NCBI GenBank assembly: GCA_004565275.1
Contig: SDOX01000010.1
Span: forward strand, 319,446-383,445
DNA from: Nannochloropsis salina CCMP1776
Taxonomy: Eukaryota; Sar; Eustigmatophyceae; Eustigmatales; Monodopsidaceae
DNA: 64,000 nt
Direction of reading: 5' to 3'
The translations under genes were made by a program, and so were the position numbers. Positions within the stretch are counted from its first letter, which is position 1, and the number at the start of each line of letters is the position of its first letter. This document shows positions 43,018 through 54,069 of this stretch, in pieces. Under the pieces are notes generated by a model. The model saw only the letters and a list, made by a program, of their open reading frames with translations, searched no databases and was not told the origin of the DNA.

Positions 43018-44371
43018 GAGGGAACATCAGGAGTCAAGAAGTTAGGGGAGCACGTGTCAACGCCCGGATAAAGTATGTGCGGAATTTTGGGCGAAAGTTG
43101 ACGCAGGCATGTTGAGGCCTAACGACGCCTTGAGGATGGCACCATTATGTGAAAGGCAAGTGCAGAGATACCCACAAAAAGCAAACTCGTTAAGTAAATT
43201 GATACTCTGCTTCTTTTTTGGCAAGCTGATTTTTGTTGTCCAAGAAAGCAGCCATGCCATATCTGTTGAAAATGATGAAGCTGATTCGCCAACAATCATG
43301 TGGACCTGCCACCTTTCCACGCAAGACTCGAATTATCTCGCCCTAGCCGGTGAACACCATGTAGATGCCAACAGGATTTACAAAAACTCGCGTGACCCTA
43401 GAAGACTGTTTATGTCATGAGCAAATGACAAGTGATATATCGAAAAGGAAAGGGGTCATAGGAAAAGAAGAGGTCATTTCCCGTATGCATCATGTTGGCG
43501 CACGTGCGTTACTTTAACAGGTTGTCATGCGATTGTGATGGGGAAGCAAAAATAAAAAAAAAATTGACATAGTTTTTGAAAGAAGGATGTTTTGGTCTCT
43601 CCAGCTCGCATAATGGTAAGGCTAGACTATGGCGGCGTTCTGATAACATGTATGCAAAAATCATGGCCATCTACTCAGAATGAAACCAGAAGCGTGCTCT
43701 TTGAAGGGAGGGGTATATTCGTGGGGAGGTTTGGTCTCTCCTGATGATTTAATAAGTATAGTTCGAAGGGGATGAAGCTTGAAACACAAAAGAGCAAGAA
43801 TCGGTGCAACATGATCCACTTATGATTGAATTTTGAACTATGTCTCGCGCATCCAAAGCGGCTACTGAGTATTGGAGTCCGATGGCGAGGCATGATTTCT
43901 ACCCTCACGTGCAACCTGTGCCACTTACGGCAATGGCATTCCCCTTACTGGTACGCAAAAGGATTAAAGAGTACAGAAGCTGCCGTGTAGGGTGAAAGAA
44001 TCCAGGGACACTTTCCTGCAAAGCGAAAAGGTGATTATTTCCCTTTGGTTCGCCGGGTGGCCCATCGCCTTTTGCTCGGCGGGGTGTAGCGGCGTTCTTC
44101 CCAGTAGTGATACACACACTCATACATTATGTTCCGTTCATGGGCCGCAAGCCCAGAATTTTGCCAGACAGCGCCCCAACTTTTTGAATGTCCTGGAAGC
44201 ACGTGGTCGTCACTCAAAAACAATAAACCTTTAGGATTCCCATTTAATTTTTACTCATTGCGAAGATGAAAAAAGCAGCGAGTTTAAGTTTGAAAGCTAA
44301 TATTCCTCACTTTTCCCCTGCCGGCATGCACTTCCAACACATTTGGGATGTAATTCACACCAAGGAAAAGT
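43018..44371. other. intergenic region, no firm gene
   Basis: About 1.35 kb, AT-rich in its middle. A plus-strand frame at 43109-43420 and minus-strand frames near 43700-44230 lack motifs. A possible two-exon 45-residue minus-strand frame (44382 downward) overlaps the start of the next gene and is not accepted. Confidence 0.4.
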
Positions 44372-46045
44372 ATGCTTATCATGGAAGGCGCTGACTCTAC
44401 GTATTGCGAAGAGCAGAATGTTGAAGGCGAAGGGCAGGGGAAGGAACGTACGCAGAATTTGCAGAGGGAAAGGATAAATAGCTTCCATTCAGGACCAACA
44501 TCTACCTCAGAAACTTTGGAAATGGTTTTTATGTTGAGCCCTAGAGATCTGCAAATACCTTATTCGCACTACGAGTCGTTGAAGAGTCGCAATAGGCTGT
44601 ATAGTCGGCCTCCACACTCGGGAATTTATGCTATAGATGAGGGCATGCAAGGCATGGTTGAATTCAACGATCACGAGACCAGTAAAAAAGATGATCCTCC
44701 GCGGGAAAGCTATAATAATCGACCATTTAAATTGTCATGGCTTGAGCACATTCAGCTTGTTGCAAACGCATGGGCATTTCCCCTAAAGCAGGAGCACGAG
44801 CGAACCAAAAAAATGCTACAAAACTCCCAGCAGCGTGTGATAAGCCTCTGCGATCAGCTCGAATTTCACACGCAGGAGCAGGAGCGGCTGGTAAGAGAAG
44901 CTTCAAGGCAGCAAGCTGAATTTTCCTCTGTAAAAGAAGAGCTGGAACATGCCCGAGCCAGACTTCAAGATCAAGAAGGGAGGGTAAAACTTCACGATGA
45001 TCTCGTTACACGAATGCACACGGCGGAAACAAAAGCTGCCGACCGCGCACAGGGATGCCACCTGCAAAATAAGATGGTGGAAAACACGAGGGCCGAGAAT
45101 GAGACACTCAAACGACAAACCGAGGAGGCCATGCACGGACAGCACATGCTTTCGCTTGATAAAGCCTTCTTGATGAAGGAGCTTGAGGAAAGAAAAGCGA
45201 AGCACGTCGCGACACAGCACGCCCTCACCGTTGCGGAGGAAAGAATCCAACGACTGCTTGCGTTCCGAGAGGATTGCACTCGACAGCTTCAGGAAGTCAA
45301 GGATGAGGCGGAAGCGGCCATCCAAAGGCGGGTGGACGAGGAGCGAAGTAGAGCGGCGGCGGAGGAAAAGACAGCGAAAGTGGCTGTGCAGGAGCTATGG
45401 GAGCGCGAAAGGGGCTTGCTTCGGGAAGAACGACAGGCAGCCTGTAAAGAGGCGGAACGCGTGAGGCAAGAGCTCCAAGCTTTGCGGTACACATACGACG
45501 ACCTGGTGCTGCGATGCGCCAAACAGGATTCGACGGCGCAAGCCACCATATCAACGCTCAAGGCGGACGCGACATACAAAGCCTTGGAACTGGTCCGCGT
45601 CGAGACTCAGCTTGAAGGCACCACGCAAGATTTAAGAGCTGCACAAAGGTCCGTGATGTCCCTCCAGGCGCAAGCCCAGACGGCGCCACGGACGCTAGAG
45701 GCGCGTTTCGCTCCTGAAAAAGGAGTTGGACCGGCACCGGCTGTTGCAGATGTGGCTGCGTTCAAGCGGTCTCCTACACGAAGAGAGTGCGATGGTCGTA
45801 AAGGGCCCGAGGGCGAAGAGCCGTTTCATCTGATGGCAACTTTGCAGGACGCACAGCTGCAGATACAGCAATTACTCACCTCGTGGAGAGGCAGGGGGCA
45901 GGGACATGGTCCCGCAGGAGACCCGCGTAAGGGGGGAGCTGGTGAATGGTTGGGCAAGCGGGGAATCGATCGGCAGCTCTCCCATCTCATGTTCCGGATG
46001 TCCTCGCATCCAAGAAAGGCGCCAAAATGGCATATGAAGATATGA
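44372..46045 (+). CDS. long coiled-coil protein, family unknown
   Basis: Single exon of 557 residues. The first ~145 residues are polar with a possible folded part (FKLSWLEHIQLVANAWAF). From about 147 to 440 it is almost continuous alpha-helical coiled coil rich in Glu, Arg, Gln and Lys (EQERLVREASRQQAEFSSV, LWERERGLLREERQAACKEA), then a basic tail ending HPRKAPKWHMKI. This looks like centrosomal or cytoskeletal scaffold proteins, but coiled coils match many families and no specific one can be named. Codon use is like its neighbours. Confidence 0.7.
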   Translation: MLIMEGADSTYCEEQNVEGEGQGKERTQNLQRERINSFHSGPTSTSETLEMVFMLSPRDLQIPYSHYESLKSRNRLYSRPPHSGIYAIDEGMQGMVEFNDHETSKKDDPPRESYNNRPFKLSWLEHIQLVANAWAFPLKQEHERTKKMLQNSQQRVISLCDQLEFHTQEQERLVREASRQQAEFSSVKEELEHARARLQDQEGRVKLHDDLVTRMHTAETKAADRAQGCHLQNKMVENTRAENETLKRQTEEAMHGQHMLSLDKAFLMKELEERKAKHVATQHALTVAEERIQRLLAFREDCTRQLQEVKDEAEAAIQRRVDEERSRAAAEEKTAKVAVQELWERERGLLREERQAACKEAERVRQELQALRYTYDDLVLRCAKQDSTAQATISTLKADATYKALELVRVETQLEGTTQDLRAAQRSVMSLQAQAQTAPRTLEARFAPEKGVGPAPAVADVAAFKRSPTRRECDGRKGPEGEEPFHLMATLQDAQLQIQQLLTSWRGRGQGHGPAGDPRKGGAGEWLGKRGIDRQLSHLMFRMSSHPRKAPKWHMKI

Positions 46046-46413
46046 CCATGGTCATTACCGCAGGAATCTACCAATCCATACGTACATCCTAGGAAGGAAG
46101 TAACGATTAAAAAGAAACAGGGTAATACTCATCGACAGGCGCGAAAGGAGGCTGGTGCACGCTCTGAGGATCGTACTTCGCTTGTCGGGGCGGGCATAGG
46201 ATCCCCTTGCTTGTTGGCGGCGAATCCCTCACGCAATACACCACGATCACACGTATGCTTTCGCGGAGCATCAGGTTCAAGATTCTTGTGTGCATCTCGG
46301 GCAAAAGGGCTCGAGGCCTGCGGCTACCTAGCCCCCCCACGTCCATGCCGCCTCTCCCTCTCGCTTAGTTGTGCTTCCCGTAGGCCGGGTGCATGCCCGA
46401 CTGAATCTTCTCC
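46046..46413. other. convergent 3' region
   Basis: 368 bases between the stops of the coiled-coil gene and U2AF35. No supported feature beyond presumed terminators. Confidence 0.4.
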
Positions 46414-47630
46414 CTACATACCCTCCGCGCCCCCCGCTCCTTCCTCCTCGTGCACCTGCCCTCCCGCCCCCTCCCCATTCCTCCCCCCCGCCTCCCCCTC
46501 CCTCTCTTCCTCCTCCCTCCCGTCCCTCTCCCTTTCCTCCTTCCCTGCCCTGTCCTCCTTCGGCAAGTCGTCATCCTCCCCCCTGTCCTCCTCCTCCTCC
46601 CCCTCCCGCCCATGCTCCCTCTCTGAGCTCCTACTCCTCCGGTCCTCCGACCGGCTCCGCTTACGTTCCCGCCGACGCCGCGCTTGCCGTTCAAGGTCTC
46701 GACGCAGCGCCCTTGATATGGTCTTTACGTGCAAAAAGTTGCAATAGGGCCCGTACGTGCACTGCCCCTCGTCGTACTGGCGGCAGCGCGCCTCTCGAAA
46801 GTCCGTCACGGGCGAGAACTCCACCTCCAGGACCCGGCCGGCGTAAAACCGCCCATTCAAGGCTTGTCGGGCCTCGTCTGCCTCTTCCTCGTCTGCGTAC
46901 TTGGCGTACACGTTTCCGATCATGTGCTCGCCCAGATTGTCGCAGACATGCATCCCTTCCACCTCCCCGAACTTTGCCAGCTCCTCGTACACTTCTTCAA
47001 AAAAATCTTCAAAGTCATCCAGGCCCGCTTGGTTCGTCGCATCATTCGCACCTTGGGGGGCGGCCCTTTCTCCCCGCGCTGGAGCCGTGAAGAGTGCTGA
47101 GGCCGGATTCTTGTACATATGCTTCAACAACAAAGTCTGAGAGAAGGGAGGCTTGTTGTGCTTCCGCGAGCACCGCTCTCCGTGCCGACATGCCCCAATT
47201 TTGAAGTAAAAAGGGCAATTCACTTTGTCCTCTTCTGTGCCATGAATCCGGGCCAAATGCTCTGCCCCCCCCTTGGAATTTCCTAGGTGGCGGTCGCGCC
47301 AATTGCGCCCGCCATCCTCGCGAGGGCCTAGGTTTGTGGGCGATTTAGGAGCAATATCCGATGAGGAAACTACAGATGATGGAGGAGCATGGCGACTTTC
47401 GGCAGATTTTTCGATTTAACGACTCATTTCGTACGGACAAACATCTACACATCGCACACCCCATATGATTCCTCCGCCCGCCTACAGTACTTACCGCGCC
47501 GATCATTGCGTCTGTCTCCACCTCGACGGTCTTCATAGTAGCCTCCTCGGTCACCACGATCACGTCCACCTCGGTACCCGCGATCACGACCATAATCGTC
47601 GCCGCTCCCTCCGCGCCCGTAGTAGCTCAT
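46414..47630 (-). CDS. U2AF1: splicing factor U2AF small subunit (U2AF35) with RGG-rich N-terminus
   Basis: Exons 47630-47495 and 47369-46414 (donor GTAAGT, acceptor CTGTAG) give 363 residues. The conserved part starts near residue 80 with [20 protein letters not shown]. The first CCCH zinc finger is [20 protein letters not shown], then a UHM/RRM domain ([35 protein letters not shown]), then the second zinc finger [19 protein letters not shown], then [17 protein letters not shown] and an RS/acidic tail. U2AF35 recognises the AG at 3' splice sites with U2AF65. Unlike human U2AF35, which begins near the zinc finger, this one has a separate N-terminal exon rich in RGG/RDRG ([20 protein letters not shown]). 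The acidic tail (residues ~280-363) also differs from the usual RS domain. Confidence 0.92.
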
Positions 47631-48182
47631 GTTTTTAGCTTGTGAGTGACCTTTGTGGATATGGTATGCCTGATAATCACAGGCAAAGTTTGCGTGAGAC
47701 GCGCGCGTGTGGGGGCTCCGTGAAGACAACGGCTGAGGTATCCATACAGTAGACCAGGCAATAAATTTGACAGGTGTGAAGAAGAGGTTGGCAAGAAAAG
47801 TTCTTGTACGAAAAGAGGACACGTCAGCTTGCGACACGAGGAAACACTCGTGGGAGATCTCGAAATGATTGAGCACTTCCTTCTCTCTCAGCTTGTCAAG
47901 TTCTCTGAACGACAGCCCTCTTCTGCCCTCGGCTGTAGTTCGTCGGTGATGATGACGATGGGGATGTGATGCTTTAGGTACCTCCTGTATCGTAAAAAAG
48001 ACGACTCAAAACAAAGCCAAACAAACCACTCCTTCTTTTACATAATCGATAATGTCACGTACAATTTAATCACCCGGACAGGACCAATCAATCACTGCGC
48101 TCGTGTTGGCGCTGTTATCTTCAATATATTGCGCTCGGCAGTACTCACGCGCCCTGCGTACCCTCCACCCAGCTTTGCGGTT
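47631..48182. other. divergent region between U2AF35 and the UQCC5-like gene
   Basis: 552 bases. The plus-strand frame leading into the UQCC5-like gene is open for about 200 bases without an ATG, and an ATG frame at 47864 ends quickly. Probably promoters and leaders. Confidence 0.4.
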
Positions 48183-48611
48183 ATGCGCCCTTTTCTCGAA
48201 ATAGTGGTACGCCTCGTCCCCGCATGCATGGTCGTAGGGGCAAGCATGGAACTGTTCATGCTTAATACTGGCTTTTGTAAGTGATTTTGCTGGACACTTT
48301 CCCTCAACCTCCCCGCGCCCCACCATTTTCTCTTCAGCCCTGACGTGTCTTAGGTCCCCACCTCATCCCGACTGCCATTGTCCCTCAAAAAAGTAATCCT
48401 GTACATTTAAATCTAGTCCCAAGTCTTCTCACTACGCACGGAGTAACTCGCATGAACGTCGACCTCATTCCCCGCCTCGAACCCCTTTTTTCCCTGGACA
48501 ACAGATGATGTGGCCTTGCGGAAAGAGGCCGAACGCCGGGTTGAGCAAGCACGTGAGCGAGAAGAGTTGAGTCGAAAGATGGAGAGCACCAAGCGTAGGC
48601 AGCTTGAATGA
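48183..48611 (+). CDS. UQCC5/SMIM4-like mitochondrial complex III assembly protein
   Basis: Two exons, 48183-48276 and 48505-48611, join across GTAAGT and GACAACAG in phase 1 to give 66 residues. A membrane span (LVPACMVVGASMELFML) is followed by the diagnostic FYDVALRKEAERR, formed exactly at the exon junction, and a Glu/Arg-rich helix to the end. Human UQCC5 (SMIM4, 70 residues) has the same layout: membrane span with G-x-M-E-W-x-M, then FYDVYRRKASER. In humans it helps cytochrome b assembly into respiratory complex III in the inner mitochondrial membrane; that role is inferred here. The gene is too short and too split to show as an ORF; a minus-strand frame over the same bases is a shadow. 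Confidence 0.75.
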
Positions 48612-49004
48612 GGTTGTGAAGAGTGAAGGGTTTGCTCTTTCAGAGGCGTGTACAAAAATAATGTACTTACCTGTCTTGCACGCAAGTACCTGCAAAAAAT
48701 GAGAAAGCAAATATACATACAGACACCCTATGATTTTTCTTTTCAATTGTCAAACAAATTCACTGAAGCATTCTTGCTTGCCGTTCCGACCACTCATACT
48801 CCACTAGTGTGTTACAGGGGCTACAAGCCCCCGCTTGGGGCCGCCTGGATCATCACTTATGTACTCATTTGGTTCGATCCGTCGCATTCATAGTCCAAAA
48901 CAGACGTATGCCTAAAGTGTGTCAATAATCTACTTCCCATCCCAAATTCAAATTCAAAGTCACTCGCGCTCGACCCTTCCTGGTTTCCTTTTTCCCGCAG
49001 CCTC
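48612..49004. other. convergent 3' region
   Basis: 393 bases between the UQCC5-like stop and the villin stop. A minus-strand frame near 48746 begins with a signal-like stretch before a GTAAGT, but no partner exon was found. Confidence 0.35.
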
Positions 49005-52000
49005 TCAAAACAAGCCCGCCTGCTTCTTCAAAGCCACCTGCTTCCATTTCGGTAACGCGTAGAACTCCACTTTACTTCTCCCTTTAAAAGTGGCTGCAAA
49101 CTCTTCGTCAGAGAGCATGGCTTCGCGCCTCGTGGGATCGCCCGCCGCCTCCTGAGGGGTAGGGACTGTTGTCACGGTGGCAGCCGACGGCGTAGAGGGT
49201 GGCAAAGAGGCAGGAGGGTTCGAGGACACGGGGAGCACAGGCGGAGGAGGGCTTGGAGCAACCGAGGCATGTGAAGACGTTGCGGACGTCAGAGAGGAGA
49301 ACTGACAGGGGGCAGCCTTGTTGGCTTGACCCTGCGTCTCCGAGTTGTGCGAGGCTCCCTCTGGGACCACGGCGGTCTGGGCGGTTAAGGAGGTAGGACG
49401 GTGCATGTCGTAAGGGCTTGCCTCTGAGGCCTCGTCTGGCACCAGCATGGCAGTGGCGGCTGCCACAGGCTTATCCACACTCTCCACGACGTTTTTGTCT
49501 GTTTCGTTCTCCCCCTCCTCCACCACGGCTGCCACGGCCTCCACCGCCCCATGGGCCTCTACCCTTTCCGCCAGCACCCGCGCCAACCTTTCCTCATACG
49601 CGTCCCCACGCGCCAACGTCGCCGCCCTTGTCACGTCCCAGTCCGGGAAGTACTGTGTGAACAGGGACGGTTCGCAGCCGGCGCTCACTCGCACCAGGGG
49701 GGTGCCAGGGTCCCGCCCGTCCATCGCCTGATCGAGATAATCTTGGCCCATTTTCCAGGCTTCCTTCCTCTCCTTCTCCTGCGCCTGATCGCCCACCCAC
49801 ACAAAGACGTGCCGGTACGTGTCCAAAAGGCAAAATTTTGACCCATATAAGTCTGCCTGCACGAAGCCCGCCATCTCCTCCATCCGCGAGCTCCCTGTGG
49901 CGTCGCTAAGAGCGAACAGGCGAGGCTCGCGAGGCACCTGCGCCTCCCCGGCTTGCCGCTTCGGATAAGTGGCTAATCCACCCACACTCGTCCAGAACTC
50001 GTCGGGCTCCTCCCCCTCTTCCACCGCGACCATCTCCACCGCCCCTTCGCCCGCGCCCCTTCCCGACTCCTGTTGCTCCTGCCAGCGATAGAGCACATCG
50101 CCCAGGTGCATGGCTGCGTCTCGCTCTGCGGGAGTGGCCCCATTGCCCCACCACACAAACAGCAAGCTGTCGCCCGGTTCGGAGAGGATGAAGCAATTCT
50201 GCGAGTTCAGGCTCTGGGCGGTGACTGGGACCTCCACCGCACAGGTGTCCTCAGGCGCCAGCCCCTTGGCGCGAAACAAGGCGGGAATGCGCGCGGCCCC
50301 CAGGCTCGCGTCGGACTCCCGCTTCTTTTCATGGCCGCATCCACCCCCGACACCCCCCGCGAAGAGGACCAGGCGGCCTTGGAACAGGCGCCGGAAATGG
50401 GCCGGCTCGTGTCCTTGCAGGACCCGGACCCCCACCGACCGGCTCCCTTCGTCCTCCTCGGTCTCCTCTCCCAGTAGGGCCCACGCCTCTTCCTCGTCCA
50501 CCTTCGACGCCGCCCCTTGCCACAAGTACAGGCTATGTGCCTCCGTCTCCGTGTCTCCCCGGGAGCAGGAGTGGAGGACCAGGTAGGAGCTCCCGCCCTC
50601 GAACAGCCCGTGCTCCTCCAGGGGGACCTCGACCTTGTGCGTTTTCTCGATGCGCCATATCCGCAGGGTACCAGGCCCGTCGCCTTCCTCCGTCAGCGGT
50701 CTTTCCTCCTGGCGGAGGCGCTCGGCGAGCGTGGTCCTGGTCTCGTCCTGCTCTTCCCCCTCCTGGGACGGGGCTCCGTCGGTCCCGCCGCCCTCACCCG
50801 TAAACCTCGCTATCGCATCAAATTTCAAGGCATAGGGGGCGTCCCACTCGGCGAAATGGCTAAAGAAGGAACATAAGAAAGGAAAATTCAAGGAAATCAG
50901 GAAACGATGGTGGAGGGATTAGCGCAGGCAAACTCATCGAGGCATGACACTCCTCGTCCCAAAACACAACGTCCTGGCATGACATACACGTACCTGATGA
51001 AGGCGGCCGTCTCGCTCCCCTCCATGACTCGAACCACCGGCACCTCCATCGAAGAGCGGTGCGTCTTTTCGACGAAGCTAACTGCCAGGGCCAGGCCCTC
51101 CCTTTTCTCCGTCTCGGTCGCCGCCTTTCCCACCCAGGCCCAGACGCCGTGGGATGCCCCAGCGTCCAGCACAAAGACAGCCTCGCTCGCCAACATAGAG
51201 CGTTTGAGGCCTTTGTGCGTCGCTGAGATTGGGGTCACCGTCAGTTCCCCCGTGGGCTCGGACGTGATCCGGGCGAGCACGACTTCCTTCGCCTCCTTTG
51301 ATGCGTGGGATCCCCAGGAAACAGTTACTGGTGCCGTGTCCCCCCCTAATGCGTCCCAAAAGCTCGCACAAGTTCCTTCATCTTCCTTGTCAAGTTCGTT
51401 CACAGCCAAAATCTCAGCCCGGCCTCCACGTTCCCCGTCTCTTATGCGCATTGCCAGCTCTAAAGCTTTGGCCTTCTCGAAACAATTGGCGCCGGGCCCG
51501 TTCCAGAGAAAAAGTTTCAGACCTGTGTCGAGGAGAAAGCAGCCCCCTGCGTTCAGACTACTGCGTTGGGTTGGAACCTCAGTCGCACGGACGACCCCCA
51601 GGCCTTCGACGTGCAACAAGCGGCTCAGCATGCCGTCACGTTCCACCGGAACGAGTCCATCCGCACCCGCTAGGTACCTTAGGCTCCCAAAAATTTTAAA
51701 ATACGACAAAAATAAAGCAGACTCGTGTCCCCCAATTTCTCGGTAATGTACATGCGCTCCACCCACAGCATCGTCCAGTTCGACAGTTTTTCTGGCCGCC
51801 GCTGCCACTTCGTCCTGACTGGCCTCGCTACCCCACCAAACATGGATAGCATGCTCAAAAGTTGTGTCCCCGATTTTCTTAAAAGTGCTTAACAATATGT
51901 AAGCATTACCTTTGTGGAAATGACCATTTATGATAGTCTGTTTTACGGGCGTAAGGTCCTGAATGCGCCACAACTCAAGCCCCGGCATATGGCCCGCATC

Positions 52001-52018
52001 TCGGAAGGCGGGCTCCAT
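49005..52018 (-). CDS. villin, actin-binding gelsolin-family protein with headpiece
   Basis: Exons 52018-50994 and 50859-49005 (donor GTACGT, acceptor TTCTTTAG, phase 2) give 959 residues, the size of plant villins. Gelsolin repeats begin LELWRIQDLTPVKQT and KGNAYILLSTFKK, HVWWGSEASQDE, and continue with ALFLSYFKIFGSLRYL and NAGGCFLLDTGLKLFLWNG. The repeat junction AFISHFAEWDAPY is restored by splicing. The C-terminal headpiece starts near 895 and ends YALPKWKQVALKKQAGLF, the family actin-binding end with KKxxGLF. A Pro/Ser/Ala-rich linker separates repeats and headpiece. Villins bundle and sever actin filaments, often under calcium control. The first ATG at 52018 is chosen because it opens just ahead of the first repeat; a further exon upstream cannot be excluded. 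Confidence 0.92.
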
Positions 52019-52301
52019 CGTAATGGCACTGCTTATGCGTACAAAATGGAAAGATTGATAAGAAGCTGCAGCAATGACATCATTTATACAATGAACGTCG
52101 TGCACTATCAAATGGACGTCATGCACGGGGCGAGAAAGGACGCAGCCCACAGTTTTGGCAGTAAATAACGCACGTCCTTGCTTGCTTCAACTCCGAGTCG
52201 TCGGACGCTTTTCAGCCGGTAGCCGGAGAAGCAGCCCCCCAGAGGAGGTCGGAATGCTGACATAATCACCCATCACGTACGTAGAATAGGGCGCGCAGGC
52301 C
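52019..52301. promoter_or_regulatory. divergent promoter between villin and TRM7
   Basis: 283 bases between two ATGs pointing apart. No motif could be singled out. Confidence 0.45.
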
Positions 52302-53303
52302 ATGGGTAAGGTTGTAAGGGACCTTTACTATCGAAAGGCGAAGGAGGTCGGCTTTCGGGCCCGCAGCGCGTTCAAACTCCTGCAGCTGGATGAGGAGTTT
52401 GGTCTTTTCAGGAATGTGCAGAAGGCCGTCGATCTGTGTGCCGCACCCGGGAGTTGGAGTCAAGTTTTAGCCACGCGTTTGTATCCTGACGGCGCCTTCA
52501 CTGATGAAAAAGGAGGTGAAAGAGAGCGAGTAATTGCTGTGGATCTGCAAGAAATGGCGCCGATCCCAGGTGTGCGTCAATTGCAGGGAGACATTACGTC
52601 TCAGGTGAGAAGCTAGTTGCTAGTTGGAGGGGGAAAGATCTTGAACTTTTCTATGAATACACTCCTGGGAAGTTTCGATGCATCCACACTGTGTTGTGTT
52701 CACACCATTTTTTTTGTATGTATGCTTACTGTTATTACGGATTAATTGATCCCTCTGCAGGCCACAGCCGACACAATCATCGGGCACTTTGAGGGGCAAA
52801 GGGTCGATTTAGTTGTCTGCGACGGTGCCCCTGACGTGACGGGTTTGCATGATATGGATGAATTTTTACAAGCCCAGCTAATATTCGGAGCGCTTGCCAT
52901 TACGACGCACGTCCTTGCATCGGGGGGGAAGTTCGTCGCGAAGGTCTTCCGGGGCCGCGACTTGACCTTGTTGGCGGCTCAGCTGCGTCTCTTCTTTGAA
53001 AGCATAACGGTTGCCAAGCCAGCGAGTAGTCGTGTCAACTCTAGTGAATGTTTTGTCGTGTGCGAGGGGTTCCAGGGGCCTATACCTGCGCATGGTTACA
53101 TCCCTGAGATGGTCACTCCCACACTGGGACAAGGCAGTCGAGACCAGGCGGCTCAGACGGAAACGGATGTGCAAAGGGACGAAGAGGAAGATTCTGGGGA
53201 GAATCGAGCACTGAAAATTGCGGTCAGGTGTTACGTGGAACAGGGGGACTTGTCCGGTTTCCCAATGCCTGGTATACCGGCTGATGGGTCTAAAGATAGA
53301 TAG
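52302..53303 (+). CDS. TRM7: tRNA 2'-O-ribose methyltransferase TRM7/FTSJ1
   Basis: Exons 52302-52604 and 52761-53303 (donor GTGAGA, acceptor CTCTGCAG, phase 0) give 281 residues. It starts [20 protein letters not shown] and [15 protein letters not shown], with the first catalytic Lys in AFK. The SAM-binding motif [15 protein letters not shown] follows. The remaining residues of the K-D-K-E tetrad are in [22 protein letters not shown] and [16 protein letters not shown]7 methylates riboses at positions 32 and 34 of the tRNA anticodon loop in the cytosol, with partner subunits. The cytosolic FTSJ1 type is favoured over nucleolar SPB1 because the long SPB1 C-terminal domain is absent. Head to head with villin. 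Confidence 0.93.
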
Positions 53304-54069
53304 ATGCGCATTGAAAAGGAATACACTTGGTGTGTACACGTGCAAACGGCTGTCTTTTTGGGCAGAGAGAGTAGATGCTCATTACTTTATGGTCTTCTGG
53401 GTCCAGCAAAGGGGCAACTTCTCTGTGCCCCTAGCTTTTTCCTCTTTTCATCATCTACATTAACTGTGAAGATAGCTCTAGAAATCGACCCAACGCCGCA
53501 AGCTGTGTAAACATCCTGTCAACGTAGAAGAGCAAGACTTCATGGAAAATACTTTAATAGTAGAGAGCATGCCGGCCGATCTCTGGCCGGGGCTTGTGAG
53601 ATTACGGTAGGAGTCGCCTATTAATCAATCTCCTGTCCTTGGCTATCGCACGAATAAGGCGATTGCAACCTGTTGTGTCTTCTCTTTTCATACTATATTG
53701 AATGACAACCATATAAACAAGGATCAAGCTTGAAACGAACAAAGCTGGCTTGCTATTGCCGGGCACAGACCTCCTGGGTCGATGCATGGAAGGACATGCA
53801 TGGGCCGCGAATTTTTTTTTCCATACGTCACGTATGAGAACTGCTAGTCTGCTGGAGCTGCAATTTCGGAAGCACCCGCTATGACAAGGGGCGTTTGATT
53901 AACTTCGGGACTATCAGTAGAGTAGTTTCTTGGTCATTAGTGGGTTTTACAAACAATTGCTTTTAGTGGAAGCAAATACGAGATTTTAAGCGTTGGCGGT
54001 TAAGTTTCGGCCCATGTTGCTGTCAAAGATTTAAGTTGAACCCCATTTCTCCAAAACGCAAATTGAAAA
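53304..54069. other. intergenic region, one short candidate ORF
   Basis: About 770 bases. On the minus strand, 53787-53602 encodes 61 residues with a hydrophobic span (LFVSSLILVYMVVIQYS) and a basic end. It has no family match, so it is not called as a gene. Confidence 0.4.

Noticed and set aside
44035-44382. Two-exon minus-strand frame of about 45 residues starting at 44382
   Set aside because: Splice phases fit, but it overlaps the start of the coiled-coil gene in antisense and has no family match.
48066-48326. Minus-strand frame of 86 codons with several Cys residues
   Set aside because: The opposite strand gives a spliced UQCC5-like protein with a diagnostic motif at the junction, so this frame is a shadow.
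48850-48895. GGTTCGATCC, resembling a tRNA B box
   Set aside because: No matching T-stem, acceptor stem or A box could be found around it.
53602-53787. 61-residue minus-strand frame with one hydrophobic span
   Set aside because: It has no family match, no splice partner and no other support beyond being open.
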